From Christensenella intestinihominis (GTDB lineage: Bacteria > Bacillota > Clostridia > Christensenellales > Christensenellaceae): a DNA stretch of 64,000 nt. Under the pieces are notes generated by a model. The model did not search any database and was not told where the DNA came from. It saw only the letters and a program-made list of their open reading frames with translations. The translations under genes were made by a program, and so were the position numbers. Positions 41,844 through 50,311 of this stretch are shown here, piece by piece. Every line of letters begins with the position of its first letter. Position 1 is the first letter of the stretch. Where the stretch lies: NCBI RefSeq assembly GCF_001678845.1, contig NZ_MAIQ01000003.1, positions 234,533 to 298,532 on the forward strand, read 5' to 3'.

Positions 41844-43343
41844 ATGAAACGGAAATTAACGGCGGTTATTTTGGCGACGCTCCTTGTGCTTACGCTGTTC
41901 CCCGCGGTAGCGGGGGCGGAGGAGGAACCGGTACAGCCCCTTGCTGCGACCTATGCCCTCGATGTAACAGTGAACGGCACAGGCTCGCTGGACGTGAAAA
42001 TCGGGGAGGCGGCGCCTGTAACGGTGGACGGCAGCCAGCAATTTGATGTGGACGAAGGCGCGCAGGTAACGCTTATGTGGAACGCGGAGGAAGGATCGTA
42101 CCTTGACGTCCTTTCGGTCGGCGGCACGGACGTCCCGGCGGGCGAAGGGGAATACGCGGATTCCTACACGTTCACCATGGATCAGGCAAAGAGCGTTACG
42201 GCTACGTTTACGGAGTATGCCATGGTCAGCTTCGATGTCAGCATCAAAGGGCCGGGCGTACTGCATATGCTCGAAAATGGGGTATGGGGCGGCGTGGCCC
42301 CGATGGAGGATTCCATCGAGGTGCAGGAGGGCAGTACGCTGACCTTCCGGGCTTCCGCTAAGGAAAACGGGGTCTTTGCGGGCGCGTACGTGAACGGGCA
42401 GCCGGTGGAGGCGACTCCGGCGGAGGACGGCGGATACCAATTTGAGGTTGAAAACGTACGGGAGCACGGCAGCATCGAGGTCGTATTTACGGAGATGGCC
42501 AGCATCGACGTAGACATCGAAGGGCCGGGCAGCCTGTTCATGCTGGAAAACGGAAAATGGTTCGGCGTTGCCGGGGGAGAAGGTTCTATTTCGGTACCGG
42601 TGGGAAGCACCGCCACCTTCCGGGCTTATCCGGACGAGGACGCGTCCTTCCTGCTCGCGGTTGTCAACGGGCAGCCGGTGAACGCGACGGAAACAGGGGA
42701 CGGCGGCTATGAATTCCAGGCTGCGGACCTCAGGGAGAACGGCAAGGTAGAGGTTGCGTTCCTGGGAGCAATCGATATCGGCGTATTGAACCAGGACGAG
42801 GCGACGGGCATCAAATATTTCCTGCCGAGCGCGATGGTAACGCCGGGCAGCAATATTACCCCCGATTCCCTGCTCCAGATCGGCGCGGTGACGGGCGGCG
42901 ACGCATATGAGGCGGTGAAAGCCGCCGTCGCGAGGTTCGGGACCGTGTTCACGGCGTATGATATCACGCTGGTGAACAGCAGCGGGGCGTACCAGCCGAA
43001 TGTTCCCGTGTTCCTTGGGTTCCCGCTGCCGGACGGCTACAGCACAAACCCGGAAAACCTCCATGTCGTCCATGTTGCGGCGGACGGCTCCGGGGAAGAA
43101 ATGCCCTTTGAGCTTGAAACAGGCGAGGATGGCAAAAACTACCTGACGGTGGAAGCGACAAGCTTCAGCGTCTATGCAATCGTGGATTCTTCACAGGCCG
43201 CGGCGGCGGATACTCCCGGAAATAAAGCGCCCAAAACAGGGGACACGGAAAACATGATGCTTTTCCTTGTGCTTGCGGCGGTTTCGGCGGGGCTGATCGG
43301 CTGCACGGTTTACCGTAAGGTAAAGAACGGGAAAGCGCAATAG
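41844..43343 (+). CDS. Cell-wall-anchored repeat protein with APKTGD sorting signal
   Basis: The protein has 499 residues. A signal peptide (about 1-25, ending VAGAEE) precedes two clear internal repeats of about 90 residues (about 128-215 and 216-307, sharing V-x-I-x-GPG-x-L-x-MLENG, GSTxTFRA, VNGQPV and DGGY-F) and a more diverged first copy. The C-terminus has APKTGD (462-467), a hydrophobic helix and a basic tail (YRKVKNGKAQ), the layout of a sortase substrate with a non-canonical first residue in place of L. No sortase gene is in the window. Probably surface-exposed; ligand unknown. It starts after GGGAGG. Confidence 0.75.
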   Translation: MKRKLTAVILATLLVLTLFPAVAGAEEEPVQPLAATYALDVTVNGTGSLDVKIGEAAPVTVDGSQQFDVDEGAQVTLMWNAEEGSYLDVLSVGGTDVPAGEGEYADSYTFTMDQAKSVTATFTEYAMVSFDVSIKGPGVLHMLENGVWGGVAPMEDSIEVQEGSTLTFRASAKENGVFAGAYVNGQPVEATPAEDGGYQFEVENVREHGSIEVVFTEMASIDVDIEGPGSLFMLENGKWFGVAGGEGSISVPVGSTATFRAYPDEDASFLLAVVNGQPVNATETGDGGYEFQAADLRENGKVEVAFLGAIDIGVLNQDEATGIKYFLPSAMVTPGSNITPDSLLQIGAVTGGDAYEAVKAAVARFGTVFTAYDITLVNSSGAYQPNVPVFLGFPLPDGYSTNPENLHVVHVAADGSGEEMPFELETGEDGKNYLTVEATSFSVYAIVDSSQAAAADTPGNKAPKTGDTENMMLFLVLAAVSAGLIGCTVYRKVKNGKAQ

Positions 43344-43395
43344 CGCAGGCCCGGCGGTAAACAGACCGCCTTGCCCGTAGGGTGAAAAATGCAGG

Positions 43396-43426
43396 GAAAC
43401 GGCGGCTCCGCAAAGGCCGCCGTTTC
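43396..43426 (+). other. Hairpin between the wall-anchored protein and DUF2207 genes
   Basis: An 11-base perfect stem, GAAACGGCGGC / GCCGCCGTTTC, has a nine-base loop and no U-tract after it. It may partially terminate transcription or stabilise a processed message. Confidence 0.5.
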
Positions 43427-43455
43427 ACGTATCGGAAATATTCGGAGGGAAAACC

Positions 43456-45345
43456 ATGAAAAAAGTATTGAGGAATGTTGCCGTGCTCGCTGTTTTGCTG
43501 GCAATCCTGCTGCTTCCGTCTTTTGCATTCGCGCAGGCGGAACCGGATTATGTAATAAGGAGCGAAGATATTGCGGTCAAGGTGAACAAGGACAATACGT
43601 ATGATATCTCAAAAAAGGTAACGGCGGATTTTTCAGGCAGCATAGGGGAGACGCACGGAATCACGGAAACGGTTCCCGTTGATATGCAGCTGAAGCGCAT
43701 GGTGAACGGGAATTTTGTGGAAAACGGGGCGCATGCGGTTCTTTCGGACCTGACCGCCAACGTACCGGCCGATATGGAGAAGGACGGCAACAATATGGTC
43801 GTCCGCCTGGGCGACCCGGATACGGCGGTTACCGGGGTGCAGGAATATGAGTACGGTTACCGCTACGACCTCGGCGCGGATACCCTTCCGGGCGCGGATG
43901 AATTTTATTACAACCTCGTCAGCCCGGAAAATACAATTCCCATTGAACACCTTACCTTCACCATCGAAATGCCGGAGGAATTCAATGCGGAAAAGATCGG
44001 CTTTACCACCGGGGATTCCGGCAGCGGGACGTATGATACGGAAGCGCTCCGCTATACGGTGGAGGGAAACACCATCCGGGGCGAGGTGGTAAAAACAATT
44101 GAAGGCGGCTATGGCGTGGGCGTGCGGATCGAATTGCCGGAGGGCTACTATGTGGGCGCGCGCACCGCGTTTTCCTCCTTCCTCCCGGCGTTGGCTGCGG
44201 GCGCCGCGGCGCTTGTGGCAACCATTATCCTGCTTGCGGCGGCCGGAAGCAGGCGCAGGGAAGTGGAAACGGTTGAATTTGAAGCGCCGGAGGGCATGAA
44301 CAGCGCGGACGTGGGTTATATTATCGACGGGGAATCAAGCGATAAGGACGTCGTTTCCCTGCTGATTTGCTGGGCCGACCGGGGATATATCGAAATCCAC
44401 CAGCCGGACGAAAAAAACATGGTCTTTAAAAAAGTACAGGATTTGCCTGCGGACGCCAACGACTATGAAAAAATCATTTTCAGCAAGATGTTCGTACTCT
44501 CGGACAGCATCGGCATCAAGGAAATGAAATACGAATTTGCCGATACGATCCGTTCCGCCAAAAAGCGGATCAAGGCAAAGTATAATACGGCGCAAAACCG
44601 CGTGTATACCAAAAAATCGGTTGCGTTTGAATATTTGTCCACCGTTCTGGCGGCGGTTCCGCTGGCGGCAATTGCCATCGTTGCGTCTTACCTCGACAGC
44701 ATGGATGTGTTTAACTCCGTGCTGATGGGCGTGATCTTCGGGCTGGTCTGCTGGTTCGGCGCGCTGCTGGTGTGCGACGCCGTCAGCAAACGGAAATCGG
44801 ATAAAAAATCGGCAAGCATCGGCAAGACGATCGGCGGGATTGTGCTGATCGCCGCATGCTATGCCGCCGTTTACCTGTTCTTCCCGCTGATCGCCGGGCT
44901 GTGGCTGTGTATTCCGGCGGTGGCGTCCTTCCTGATGGCGCTTATGGCGGGATCGATGCCCCGGCGCACAGAGCAAGGCGCGCAGTGGGCGGGGCGCATT
45001 CTTGGCCTGAAGCGCTTTATCGAAACGGTGGAAGCCGATAAACTGAAAACAATGGTGAACGACGATCCGTCCTATTTTTACCACATCCTGCCCTATGCCT
45101 ATGTGCTGGGCGTTTCGGACGTATGGGCAAAACGGTTTGAAAGCATCGCCCTCGAGCCGCCGCATTGGTATTATGGCTATTACGGAGGCGTTTACTCCAC
45201 CGTATGGTTCACGCGCTCCATAGACCGGGGCATGCGGGACGCGCTTGCCAGCATGACGGCAACCAGAAACTCCGGCGGCAGCGGTTCCGGCGGCGGGGGC
45301 TTCTCCGGCGGCGGCGCGGGCGGCAGCAGCTTTGGCAGGTGGTAA
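43456..45345 (+). CDS. DUF2207-family membrane protein
   Basis: The protein has 629 residues. A signal peptide is followed by the beta-rich extracytoplasmic DUF2207 domain (about 30-235, opening YVIRSEDIAVKVNKDNTYDISKK). A membrane helix (about 242-264), a cytoplasmic segment with ADVGYIIDGESSDKDVVSLLICWADRGYIEI (typical of the family), two to four further helices (about 395-495) and a Gly/Ser-rich tail ending FSGGGAGGSSFGRW follow. The family is widespread in Firmicutes with no assigned biochemical function. GGAGG precedes the ATG. Two terminators follow. Confidence 0.88.
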   Translation: MKKVLRNVAVLAVLLAILLLPSFAFAQAEPDYVIRSEDIAVKVNKDNTYDISKKVTADFSGSIGETHGITETVPVDMQLKRMVNGNFVENGAHAVLSDLTANVPADMEKDGNNMVVRLGDPDTAVTGVQEYEYGYRYDLGADTLPGADEFYYNLVSPENTIPIEHLTFTIEMPEEFNAEKIGFTTGDSGSGTYDTEALRYTVEGNTIRGEVVKTIEGGYGVGVRIELPEGYYVGARTAFSSFLPALAAGAAALVATIILLAAAGSRRREVETVEFEAPEGMNSADVGYIIDGESSDKDVVSLLICWADRGYIEIHQPDEKNMVFKKVQDLPADANDYEKIIFSKMFVLSDSIGIKEMKYEFADTIRSAKKRIKAKYNTAQNRVYTKKSVAFEYLSTVLAAVPLAAIAIVASYLDSMDVFNSVLMGVIFGLVCWFGALLVCDAVSKRKSDKKSASIGKTIGGIVLIAACYAAVYLFFPLIAGLWLCIPAVASFLMALMAGSMPRRTEQGAQWAGRILGLKRFIETVEADKLKTMVNDDPSYFYHILPYAYVLGVSDVWAKRFESIALEPPHWYYGYYGGVYSTVWFTRSIDRGMRDALASMTATRNSGGSGSGGGGFSGGGAGGSSFGRW

Positions 45346-45416
45346 GGGCAAACATTTGAAAAACGGAAAAAGCTGCAAGGCTGCGGCCTGCGGCGGATAA
45401 AACAGATCATTCTTTA

Positions 45417-45458
45417 AACGGGAAGCCAGCCTTATTATCGGCCTGCTTCCCGTTTTTT
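45417..45458 (+). terminator. Rho-independent terminator of the DUF2207 gene
   Basis: AACGGGAAGC ... GCTTCCCGTT with an internal CC/GG extension is followed by TTTT. Confidence 0.8.
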
Positions 45459-45502
45459 ATTGGAGGACGCGCGCCCCGGCCGCAAAAAAGAATACGGAAC
45501 GA

Positions 45503-45545
45503 GACCCCTGCTGCGGGATTGAAGCGGCAGGGGCCTTTTTTTTTG
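45503..45545 (+). terminator. Second terminator-like hairpin
   Basis: GACCCCTGC ... GCAGGGGCC is followed by a run of nine T residues. It stands alone in the gap and probably acts as a back-up to the terminator at 45417. Confidence 0.7.
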
Positions 45546-46057
45546 CAAATAAATTTCCGGTTTTTGAGGGCAGGGCCAAAACGGGCGGAACAACAGCCTA
45601 CTGTTCCGGCAGGGCGGGCGGCATGCGGGCGGAGGCATGGCCGCCGTGCCGGATGCTGCACAAATAAAAGACTCGAAAAATAATTATTGCAAGATTAATT
45701 AAAAAACTTGCATAAATCACACATGTGTCACACAACGCGCGTGAGTACTCAATATTCGTCTTAAAATGAATAATACTTTACCTTATGATAAAAATATAAG
45801 TTTTTCGAGAGTGAAAGCAGGGAAATATAAGAGCTGCTTTTGAACGAAAAAATGAAATATGAATCTACGGAATTGCATGAAGGAGAAGAAATTGCCGGTT
45901 TGAAAGAATCAGGACATAGAACGGACTGTGGAAGACAAAACACATTCGGGAGAATGTGTTTTAAAAAGTCCCAAACGAATATAAGCAGTGGGTTATATCC
46001 GTTCCCGCAGACGGGGCGGACGCTGGGCAAGGGCTCTCATATAAAGAGGAAAAAACG
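45546..46057. other. AT-rich intergenic region upstream of the Rrf2 regulator
   Basis: No gene is supported in this stretch. It is markedly more AT-rich than its surroundings from about 45660 to 45840. It contains a palindromic CACACATGTGTCACAC tract near 45717 and a perfect 11-base hairpin (AAAACACATTC / GAATGTGTTTT, 45937-45962). A convincing -35/-10 pair for the Rrf2 gene was not found. Confidence 0.5.
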
Positions 46058-46516
46058 ATGCAGCTGACAATAACAACCGATTATGCGATCCGCGTCATTA
46101 TGTATCTTTCCAAAACCAGGCGCGTTACGTCTGCCGGGGAAATATCCGAGCAGGTCGGAATTGCCAAAAAATCCTTGCTGGCGACGGCAAACAAGCTGCG
46201 CAGCGCGAAGCTGATTGCCGGACATATGGGCGTATCGGGGGGCTACAGCCTGATGCGGCGCCCGGAGGACATTACCCTCCTCGACATTATGAAGGTGACG
46301 GAAGGGTCGATCAAGATAAACCATTGTCTCGAGCACGGAAAGAACAACCCGTGCTTTCGTTCGGAATATTGCCCGGTCCACGAGTTTTACTGCGGCCTGC
46401 AGGAAAAGCTGGAGGGATACTTTACCAGTGTGACCATCCAGCAGCTGCTGGACAGGGCGGCCAAGCTGCCCAAAGAAACCTTCAAGGAGAAAACCAGTGA
46501 ACATAGCGCTTTGTGA
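46058..46516 (+). CDS. Rrf2-family transcriptional regulator
   Basis: The protein has 152 residues. The N-terminal winged helix (MQLTITTDYAIRVIMYL ... SAGEISEQVGIAKKSLLATANKLRSAKLI) is the Rrf2 signature. The following loop has three cysteines (HCLEHGKNNPCFRSEYCPVHEFY), spaced C-x8-C-x5-C, in the region where IscR/NsrR bind an Fe-S cluster, so redox or NO sensing is possible. The spacing differs from the classical C-x5-C-x7-C. It overlaps the following LytTR response-regulator gene by 20 bases, so the two are co-expressed. Confidence 0.88.
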   Translation: MQLTITTDYAIRVIMYLSKTRRVTSAGEISEQVGIAKKSLLATANKLRSAKLIAGHMGVSGGYSLMRRPEDITLLDIMKVTEGSIKINHCLEHGKNNPCFRSEYCPVHEFYCGLQEKLEGYFTSVTIQQLLDRAAKLPKETFKEKTSEHSAL

Positions 46517-47210
46517 CGATTGCAGGGAAAACATCATGCTGTACACCGACCTGTTAAGCTCTATCTGCGAGAAACACCGGATTGAACTTAAGATCGACCC
46601 ATATTTAAGCGGAAAGCAACTATTGTTTGAACTGGGCGACCCGCAAAGGCAGCCGGACCTGATTTACCTCGACATCGACATGCCGGGGCTGGACGGGATT
46701 GAAACAGCCGGAAGGCTGCGCGAAAGCGGGGTTGAAAGCGAAATTATCTTCCTTACGGCGAGCACGGCGGTAAATGTTATTTTAAGGGCGTTTGATGTGG
46801 ATGCATTCCACTATGTGGTTAAAGAGGAGACCCCCCGGGAACGGTTTGAACAAATTTTTCTCCGGGTGCAGGAGAAATGCGAAAAGAAAAAGCGGGAAAC
46901 GCTTATCTTCTCCTGCGCGGGGGAAAGCCGCAAGGTGTTTGTAAAAGACATTCATTATTTCGAAGTGCAGGGTCATTGTATCAATGTATATTACAAGGAC
47001 ACGAGCTTCGCATTTTATTCTACCTTCAGGAAAATCGAGAACATGCTCTCGAACCAGGGATTCATACGGACTCACCGCTCTTATATCGTGGCGGTGGAAA
47101 AAATCGCACAATTTAATGCGGGTCACAAACAGATTGCACTTGTAAACGGAGCGATGGTGCCGGTCGGAAGGGCCTATATGAAGGCCGTACGGGCGGTGTG
47201 CACCCTGTAG
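46497..47210 (+). CDS. LytTR-family response regulator (AgrA-like)
   Basis: The protein has 237 residues. The receiver domain (about 1-122) has the acidic residues DD near residue 7 and phospho-acceptor D59 in YLDIDMPGLDG. The C-terminal LytTR DNA-binding domain (about 135-235) has GESRKVFVKDIHYFEVQGHCINVYY and FIRTHRSYIVAVEKI. The start is GTG 46497, preceded by AAGGAG and overlapping the Rrf2 gene. No histidine kinase lies nearby, so the partner is elsewhere or absent. LytTR regulators act on direct-repeat boxes; a pair lies immediately downstream at 47218-47245. Confidence 0.9.
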   Translation: MNIALCDDCRENIMLYTDLLSSICEKHRIELKIDPYLSGKQLLFELGDPQRQPDLIYLDIDMPGLDGIETAGRLRESGVESEIIFLTASTAVNVILRAFDVDAFHYVVKEETPRERFEQIFLRVQEKCEKKKRETLIFSCAGESRKVFVKDIHYFEVQGHCINVYYKDTSFAFYSTFRKIENMLSNQGFIRTHRSYIVAVEKIAQFNAGHKQIALVNGAMVPVGRAYMKAVRAVCTL

Positions 47211-47217
47211 CCGGATG

Positions 47218-47313
47218 TGTCGTTTAAGGGAAAAAAATGTCGTTTGCGTGCCGAAACAGGTTGTCTGCGTCATGTTTTCTCTCAAACGGACCCCTTTGCT
47301 GTAAAACTATACT
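47218..47313 (+). promoter_or_regulatory. LytTR-box-like direct repeats and activator-type promoter
   Basis: TGTCGTTT occurs twice in direct orientation (47218-47225 and 47238-47245), a period of 20 bases or two helical turns, as in LytTR binding sites. Downstream, TATACT (47308-47313) is a good -10 but has no recognisable -35 at the proper distance, the usual picture for an activator-dependent promoter. The downstream operon encodes the surface-protein cluster. Confidence 0.6.
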
Positions 47314-47361
47314 ACGAAAGAATAGCAGGATTTTGACGTTTTACAGAGAGGAGCGGTTACG

Positions 47362-48309
47362 ACGAAAAAGCAAAGGCATTACAAATTCATTGCAATATGC
47401 ATCGCGTTTCTGTTATGCCTGTGCTTTCCGTTTTATGCCATGGCGGCACAGCAGGACGGATACCACCATGTCGACTGGCCGGATTTCTGCCTCCAGGCGT
47501 GGGATGTTACCATGACCGGCCGCGAAGCGTATGAGCTGAACGGACAGGGAGTGCTGGAACATGAGGTAATCAGGCGGTCGGGAGCGATCATCCGGCATAT
47601 GCCGGGGCTGGCGCCGTATGAAGGAACCTTTGAAGCGGCTGACCTCGGTGAATTAACGGACCGGCAGCAGCCGGGGGATTACCCGGTGACGCTGTACCTG
47701 CACGCCGAAGACACGCGGCAGAATTATATTGAGATCACGGTGCATGTAACAGAGCCGGGGCCGGAACCGACGCCGACGCCAACGCCGACGCCAACGGCGG
47801 GGCCGACAGCAAAACCAACGCCGACTCCAACGGCAGGGCCGACAGAAACGCCCGAACCGACGCCGTCGCAAACAATAATGCCGTCGCCGGTTCCCGAACC
47901 GGCAGGGGAACCCTCGGCCGATCCGATACCCGAACCGACAGAAGAACCCCCGGCAGAACCGACGCCCAAGCCGACTGCGGAAAGGGCGGGCGCCGCGGGC
48001 GGCAGCATAAAGCAGCAGGGCGGTCCGCCCCCGGACGGGGAGGCGCCTTTGGAAACACAGGAACCGGCCCCGGACACGGAACCGGAACCGGAGGAGACGG
48101 CCGACGCCAAAGCGGCAGAAGCGCCCGCGGCATCGGAGGAACCGGCGGAACCTGCCGGTGAAGAAGAAAAGGACGGCGGGACCCACGGCGAATGGACGCC
48201 TCTTGCAGTCACACTGTTCGGCGGCGCCGGAGCGCTCGGGCTGTTGTTCGGAATCAGTATCGCAAAAGATATCGGAGCAATCCGTTGGTATAACAGCAGG
48301 AAGAAATAA
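47362..48309 (+). CDS. Signal-peptide protein with Thr/Pro-rich stalk and C-terminal membrane anchor
   Basis: The product is about 315 residues if translation starts at the ACG at 47362, eight bases after AGAGGAG, which yields KKQRHYKFIAICIAFLLCLCF, a clear signal peptide cleaved near AMAAQ. No ATG, GTG or TTG exists in this frame before ATG 47440, and starting there would delete most of the signal peptide. A globular N-terminal domain (DWPDFCLQAWDV ... ITVHVTEPG) is followed by a roughly 150-residue low-complexity stalk (TPTPTPTAGPT, EEPPAEPTPKPT), a membrane helix (TPLAVTLFGGAGALGLLFGISIA) and a basic tail. It is the first gene after the LytTR-box-like repeats. Family not recognised. Confidence 0.65.
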   Translation, partial: TKKQRHYKFIAICIAFLLCLCFPFYAMAAQQDGYHHVDWPDFCLQAWDVTMTGREAYELNGQGVLEHEVIRRSGAIIRHMPGLAPYEGTFEAADLGELTDRQQPGDYPVTLYLHAEDTRQNYIEITVHVTEPGPEPTPTPTPTPTAGPTAKPTPTPTAGPTETPEPTPSQTIMPSPVPEPAGEPSADPIPEPTEEPPAEPTPKPTAERAGAAGGSIKQQGGPPPDGEAPLETQEPAPDTEPEPEETADAKAAEAPAASEEPAEPAGEEEKDGGTHGEWTPLAVTLFGGAGALGLLFGISIAKDIGAIRWYNSRKK

Positions 48310-48322
48310 AAGGAGAAAAGGG

Positions 48323-48481
48323 ATGAATCATCTGGAACTGATCGGACTATTACTGCTCGTGGGCATCGCGGCGGCAGGTACGGTTATAAAATGCATCACC
48401 CGCAGGCAGCTCGGGGATATGGATGGAATCAGCGGCGTTTTTACCAGCAGGCATGATGAAAACGTCGTAGGGAAATTCTGA
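48323..48481 (+). CDS. Small membrane protein (52 aa)
   Basis: AAAGGAG lies seven to eight bases before ATG 48323. The product, MNHLELIGLLLLVGIAAAG..., has one N-terminal membrane helix (about 5-24) and a short soluble tail (DMDGISGVFTSRHDENVVGKF). Its stop (TGA) overlaps the ATG of the next gene (48481), so the two are translationally coupled. It is too small for family recognition. Confidence 0.65.
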   Translation: MNHLELIGLLLLVGIAAAGTVIKCITRRQLGDMDGISGVFTSRHDENVVGKF

Positions 48482-49542
48482 TGGGCAGCCGGGGCAGGCT
48501 GGCACAGCTGCCGCAGGAACCGGGAACGTACCCGGAGATCGCGCAATATTTCAGGATGCTCGTCCTTCCAACGGCACTGTTTGGATATAACAAGAAACGC
48601 GTGATCGACGCGTTGCAATGCCTGGATGGACTGTATAAAAGTAAAATTGCCGAATTAAAGGAAGAATTTGCACGGAAAATTGCGTGGGAAATCAGCGGCA
48701 GGAAAGAAGACACGCAATCCTCCGTAACAATAGATCAATCAGGAAAGGGACTTGGTATGAAAGAGCGTATGGAATTTCAACAATTAAGAAAAATGGGGAA
48801 GAACGATTTACTCCGTCTTTTGCAGGAATGCGATGATGAAAACCGCGGGCTGAAATTGGAAAACGAAAACAGCGAAAGAAAAATACGGGAGCTCAGAAGC
48901 CTGATTGAAGAGATGGAAAAAGAAAAGGACAAACAGAGGATCGGCCATATCGAGCCGGGCTCGCTGGCGGAATCCATGATCCAGGTGAACGGCGTGATGG
49001 AAGCGGCGCAAAAGGCCGCGGACCAATATATCGCCCGCATCCGGGAGCTTGAGGCGGTGAAGCAGCAGGAAGCGGATAAAATCGTGGAGACGGCGCGCGG
49101 GCGGGCCGAGCAAATCCTTGCCCAGGCCAAGGCGGGCGCACAGCGGATGAAGGCCGCGAGCACAAACGTGCTGCAAACGCTGCAGGAGGAAATCGACCAT
49201 ATGCTGGTGGGCGCGCGGGGCGCGTTCGAGCAAAAGGGCGAAGTGGAAGACCTGCATGAAGAGGCCGCGCCCATACAGCGGCAGGCGGAAGAAAGCGAAC
49301 GGGTTCCCCACCTGAATGAAATATTGGGTTCCGGCGAGGGCGCGCCGAAAACGCACACACCGGACGAAACGGATTCGTGGAAGAAGGATTCGGCCGCGGC
49401 GGACCCGCAGGGCGGGGGGCAGGAATATGAACAATATGAAGCGTTTCTGGACGAGGTCGATAAATTTACTGCAAATTTGAACGACGAGATCAAAAATGCG
49501 ATGGACGATATCACAAATAAAACACAACAGCCCGGGCAATAA
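48481..49542 (+). CDS. DivIVA-like coiled-coil protein (first of two)
   Basis: The protein has 353 residues. An N-terminal segment, TALFGYNKKRVIDALQCLDGLYKSKI (about 35-60), resembles the GY-x-KK-x-V-D start of DivIVA-type proteins. A long coiled coil (about 90-260, with LRKMGKNDLLRLLQECDDENRGLKLENEN and EADKIVETARGRAEQILAQAKAGAQ) and an acidic, low-complexity tail follow. An internal in-frame ATG at 48757 with AGGAAAGGG could give a 261-residue form resembling the next gene. Its start overlaps the small membrane protein gene. It is cytoplasmic (no signal peptide) and probably organises surface-protein export at a membrane site; this role is inference. Confidence 0.7.
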   Translation: MGSRGRLAQLPQEPGTYPEIAQYFRMLVLPTALFGYNKKRVIDALQCLDGLYKSKIAELKEEFARKIAWEISGRKEDTQSSVTIDQSGKGLGMKERMEFQQLRKMGKNDLLRLLQECDDENRGLKLENENSERKIRELRSLIEEMEKEKDKQRIGHIEPGSLAESMIQVNGVMEAAQKAADQYIARIRELEAVKQQEADKIVETARGRAEQILAQAKAGAQRMKAASTNVLQTLQEEIDHMLVGARGAFEQKGEVEDLHEEAAPIQRQAEESERVPHLNEILGSGEGAPKTHTPDETDSWKKDSAAADPQGGGQEYEQYEAFLDEVDKFTANLNDEIKNAMDDITNKTQQPGQ

Positions 49543-49568
49543 GCGAAGGGTCCTGAAGGGAGGCTCCC

Positions 49569-50270
49569 ATGCCGGAGACCACGCGTGAAATGAAAAAACT
49601 CCAAAAGCTGAACCGGGGAGACCTGGTTATCCTGCTTGGGCAGCTCGAAGAGGAATTGGGAAAAACAGAACAGGAAAACGAACGCCTGCGGAGCAGGATC
49701 GGCGACCTCACGGCAAAGAACAGTGCGCTGGAACAGGAAAAAAACGGGCTTGCCCGCCGGAACGGCGAAATCGTCGATGTACTCCGGGAGGTGAACAAAC
49801 AGCTCCTCGAGCGGGAGAAACAGGAAAGACAGGAAACCCGCCCCGCGAACTGGCAGGCGATTGAAAATTTTGCCCGGCAGCTGAGCGAGGCGTCGCACCA
49901 GGCAAAGGAACACGTAACGGCCTTAAAACAGCTGGAACAAATGCGCCGGGAAGAGGTTGAAGCCGCAAAGGAAACCGCGCGGCGCGAAGCGGCAGGAATC
50001 GTGGAAGCGGCGCGGCAGGAAGCGGTTGTGATTATGCAGCGGGTGAAGGCGAAAAACATGGAGATGCTTTCCAACATACAGGAAGCCGTAAACAAGGCGC
50101 AGCAGGGATACGACAACGCGGAAAAGGCCAAACCCGCGCCCACGCCGCCGCAGGAAGCGGCGCCGGAGGGCAGCGAAGGAACACGGTCGGCCTTCAGTAC
50201 GGACCAGGTAAAAAAGTTGCTGAAGGTATTGAAGCGGCTGGATAAGGATGAAGCGGAAGAAGTGCAATAA
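49569..50270 (+). CDS. DivIVA-like coiled-coil protein (second of two)
   Basis: The protein has 233 residues, almost wholly helical. It opens KKLQKLNRGDLVILLGQLEEELGK, matching LRKMGKNDLLRLLQECDDENRG of the preceding gene at about residue 98, so the two share a 'L-x-K-x4-DL-x-x-LL' head followed by a coiled coil rich in E, K and R (about 20-185; VEAAKETARREAAGIVEAARQEAVVIMQ). A Pro/Ala linker and a basic C-terminal helix (TDQVKKLLKVLKRLDKDEAEEVQ) end it. It has no signal peptide. The start has GGGAGG nearby. Confidence 0.7.
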   Translation: MPETTREMKKLQKLNRGDLVILLGQLEEELGKTEQENERLRSRIGDLTAKNSALEQEKNGLARRNGEIVDVLREVNKQLLEREKQERQETRPANWQAIENFARQLSEASHQAKEHVTALKQLEQMRREEVEAAKETARREAAGIVEAARQEAVVIMQRVKAKNMEMLSNIQEAVNKAQQGYDNAEKAKPAPTPPQEAAPEGSEGTRSAFSTDQVKKLLKVLKRLDKDEAEEVQ

Positions 50271-50311
50271 TCCGGCCGCAGGGAAGGAAATTACGAAGGG
50301 ATACTTAACAT

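Noticed and set aside
45840..46067. 75-codon frame upstream of the Rrf2 gene
   Set aside because: It begins at TTG without a ribosome binding site, runs through a perfect hairpin and overlaps the Rrf2 start; composition is not protein-like.
47766..47870. Short-period repeat resembling a CRISPR or satellite
   Set aside because: It is the codon-level repeat of a Thr/Pro-rich stalk inside a protein-coding gene; there are no spacers.
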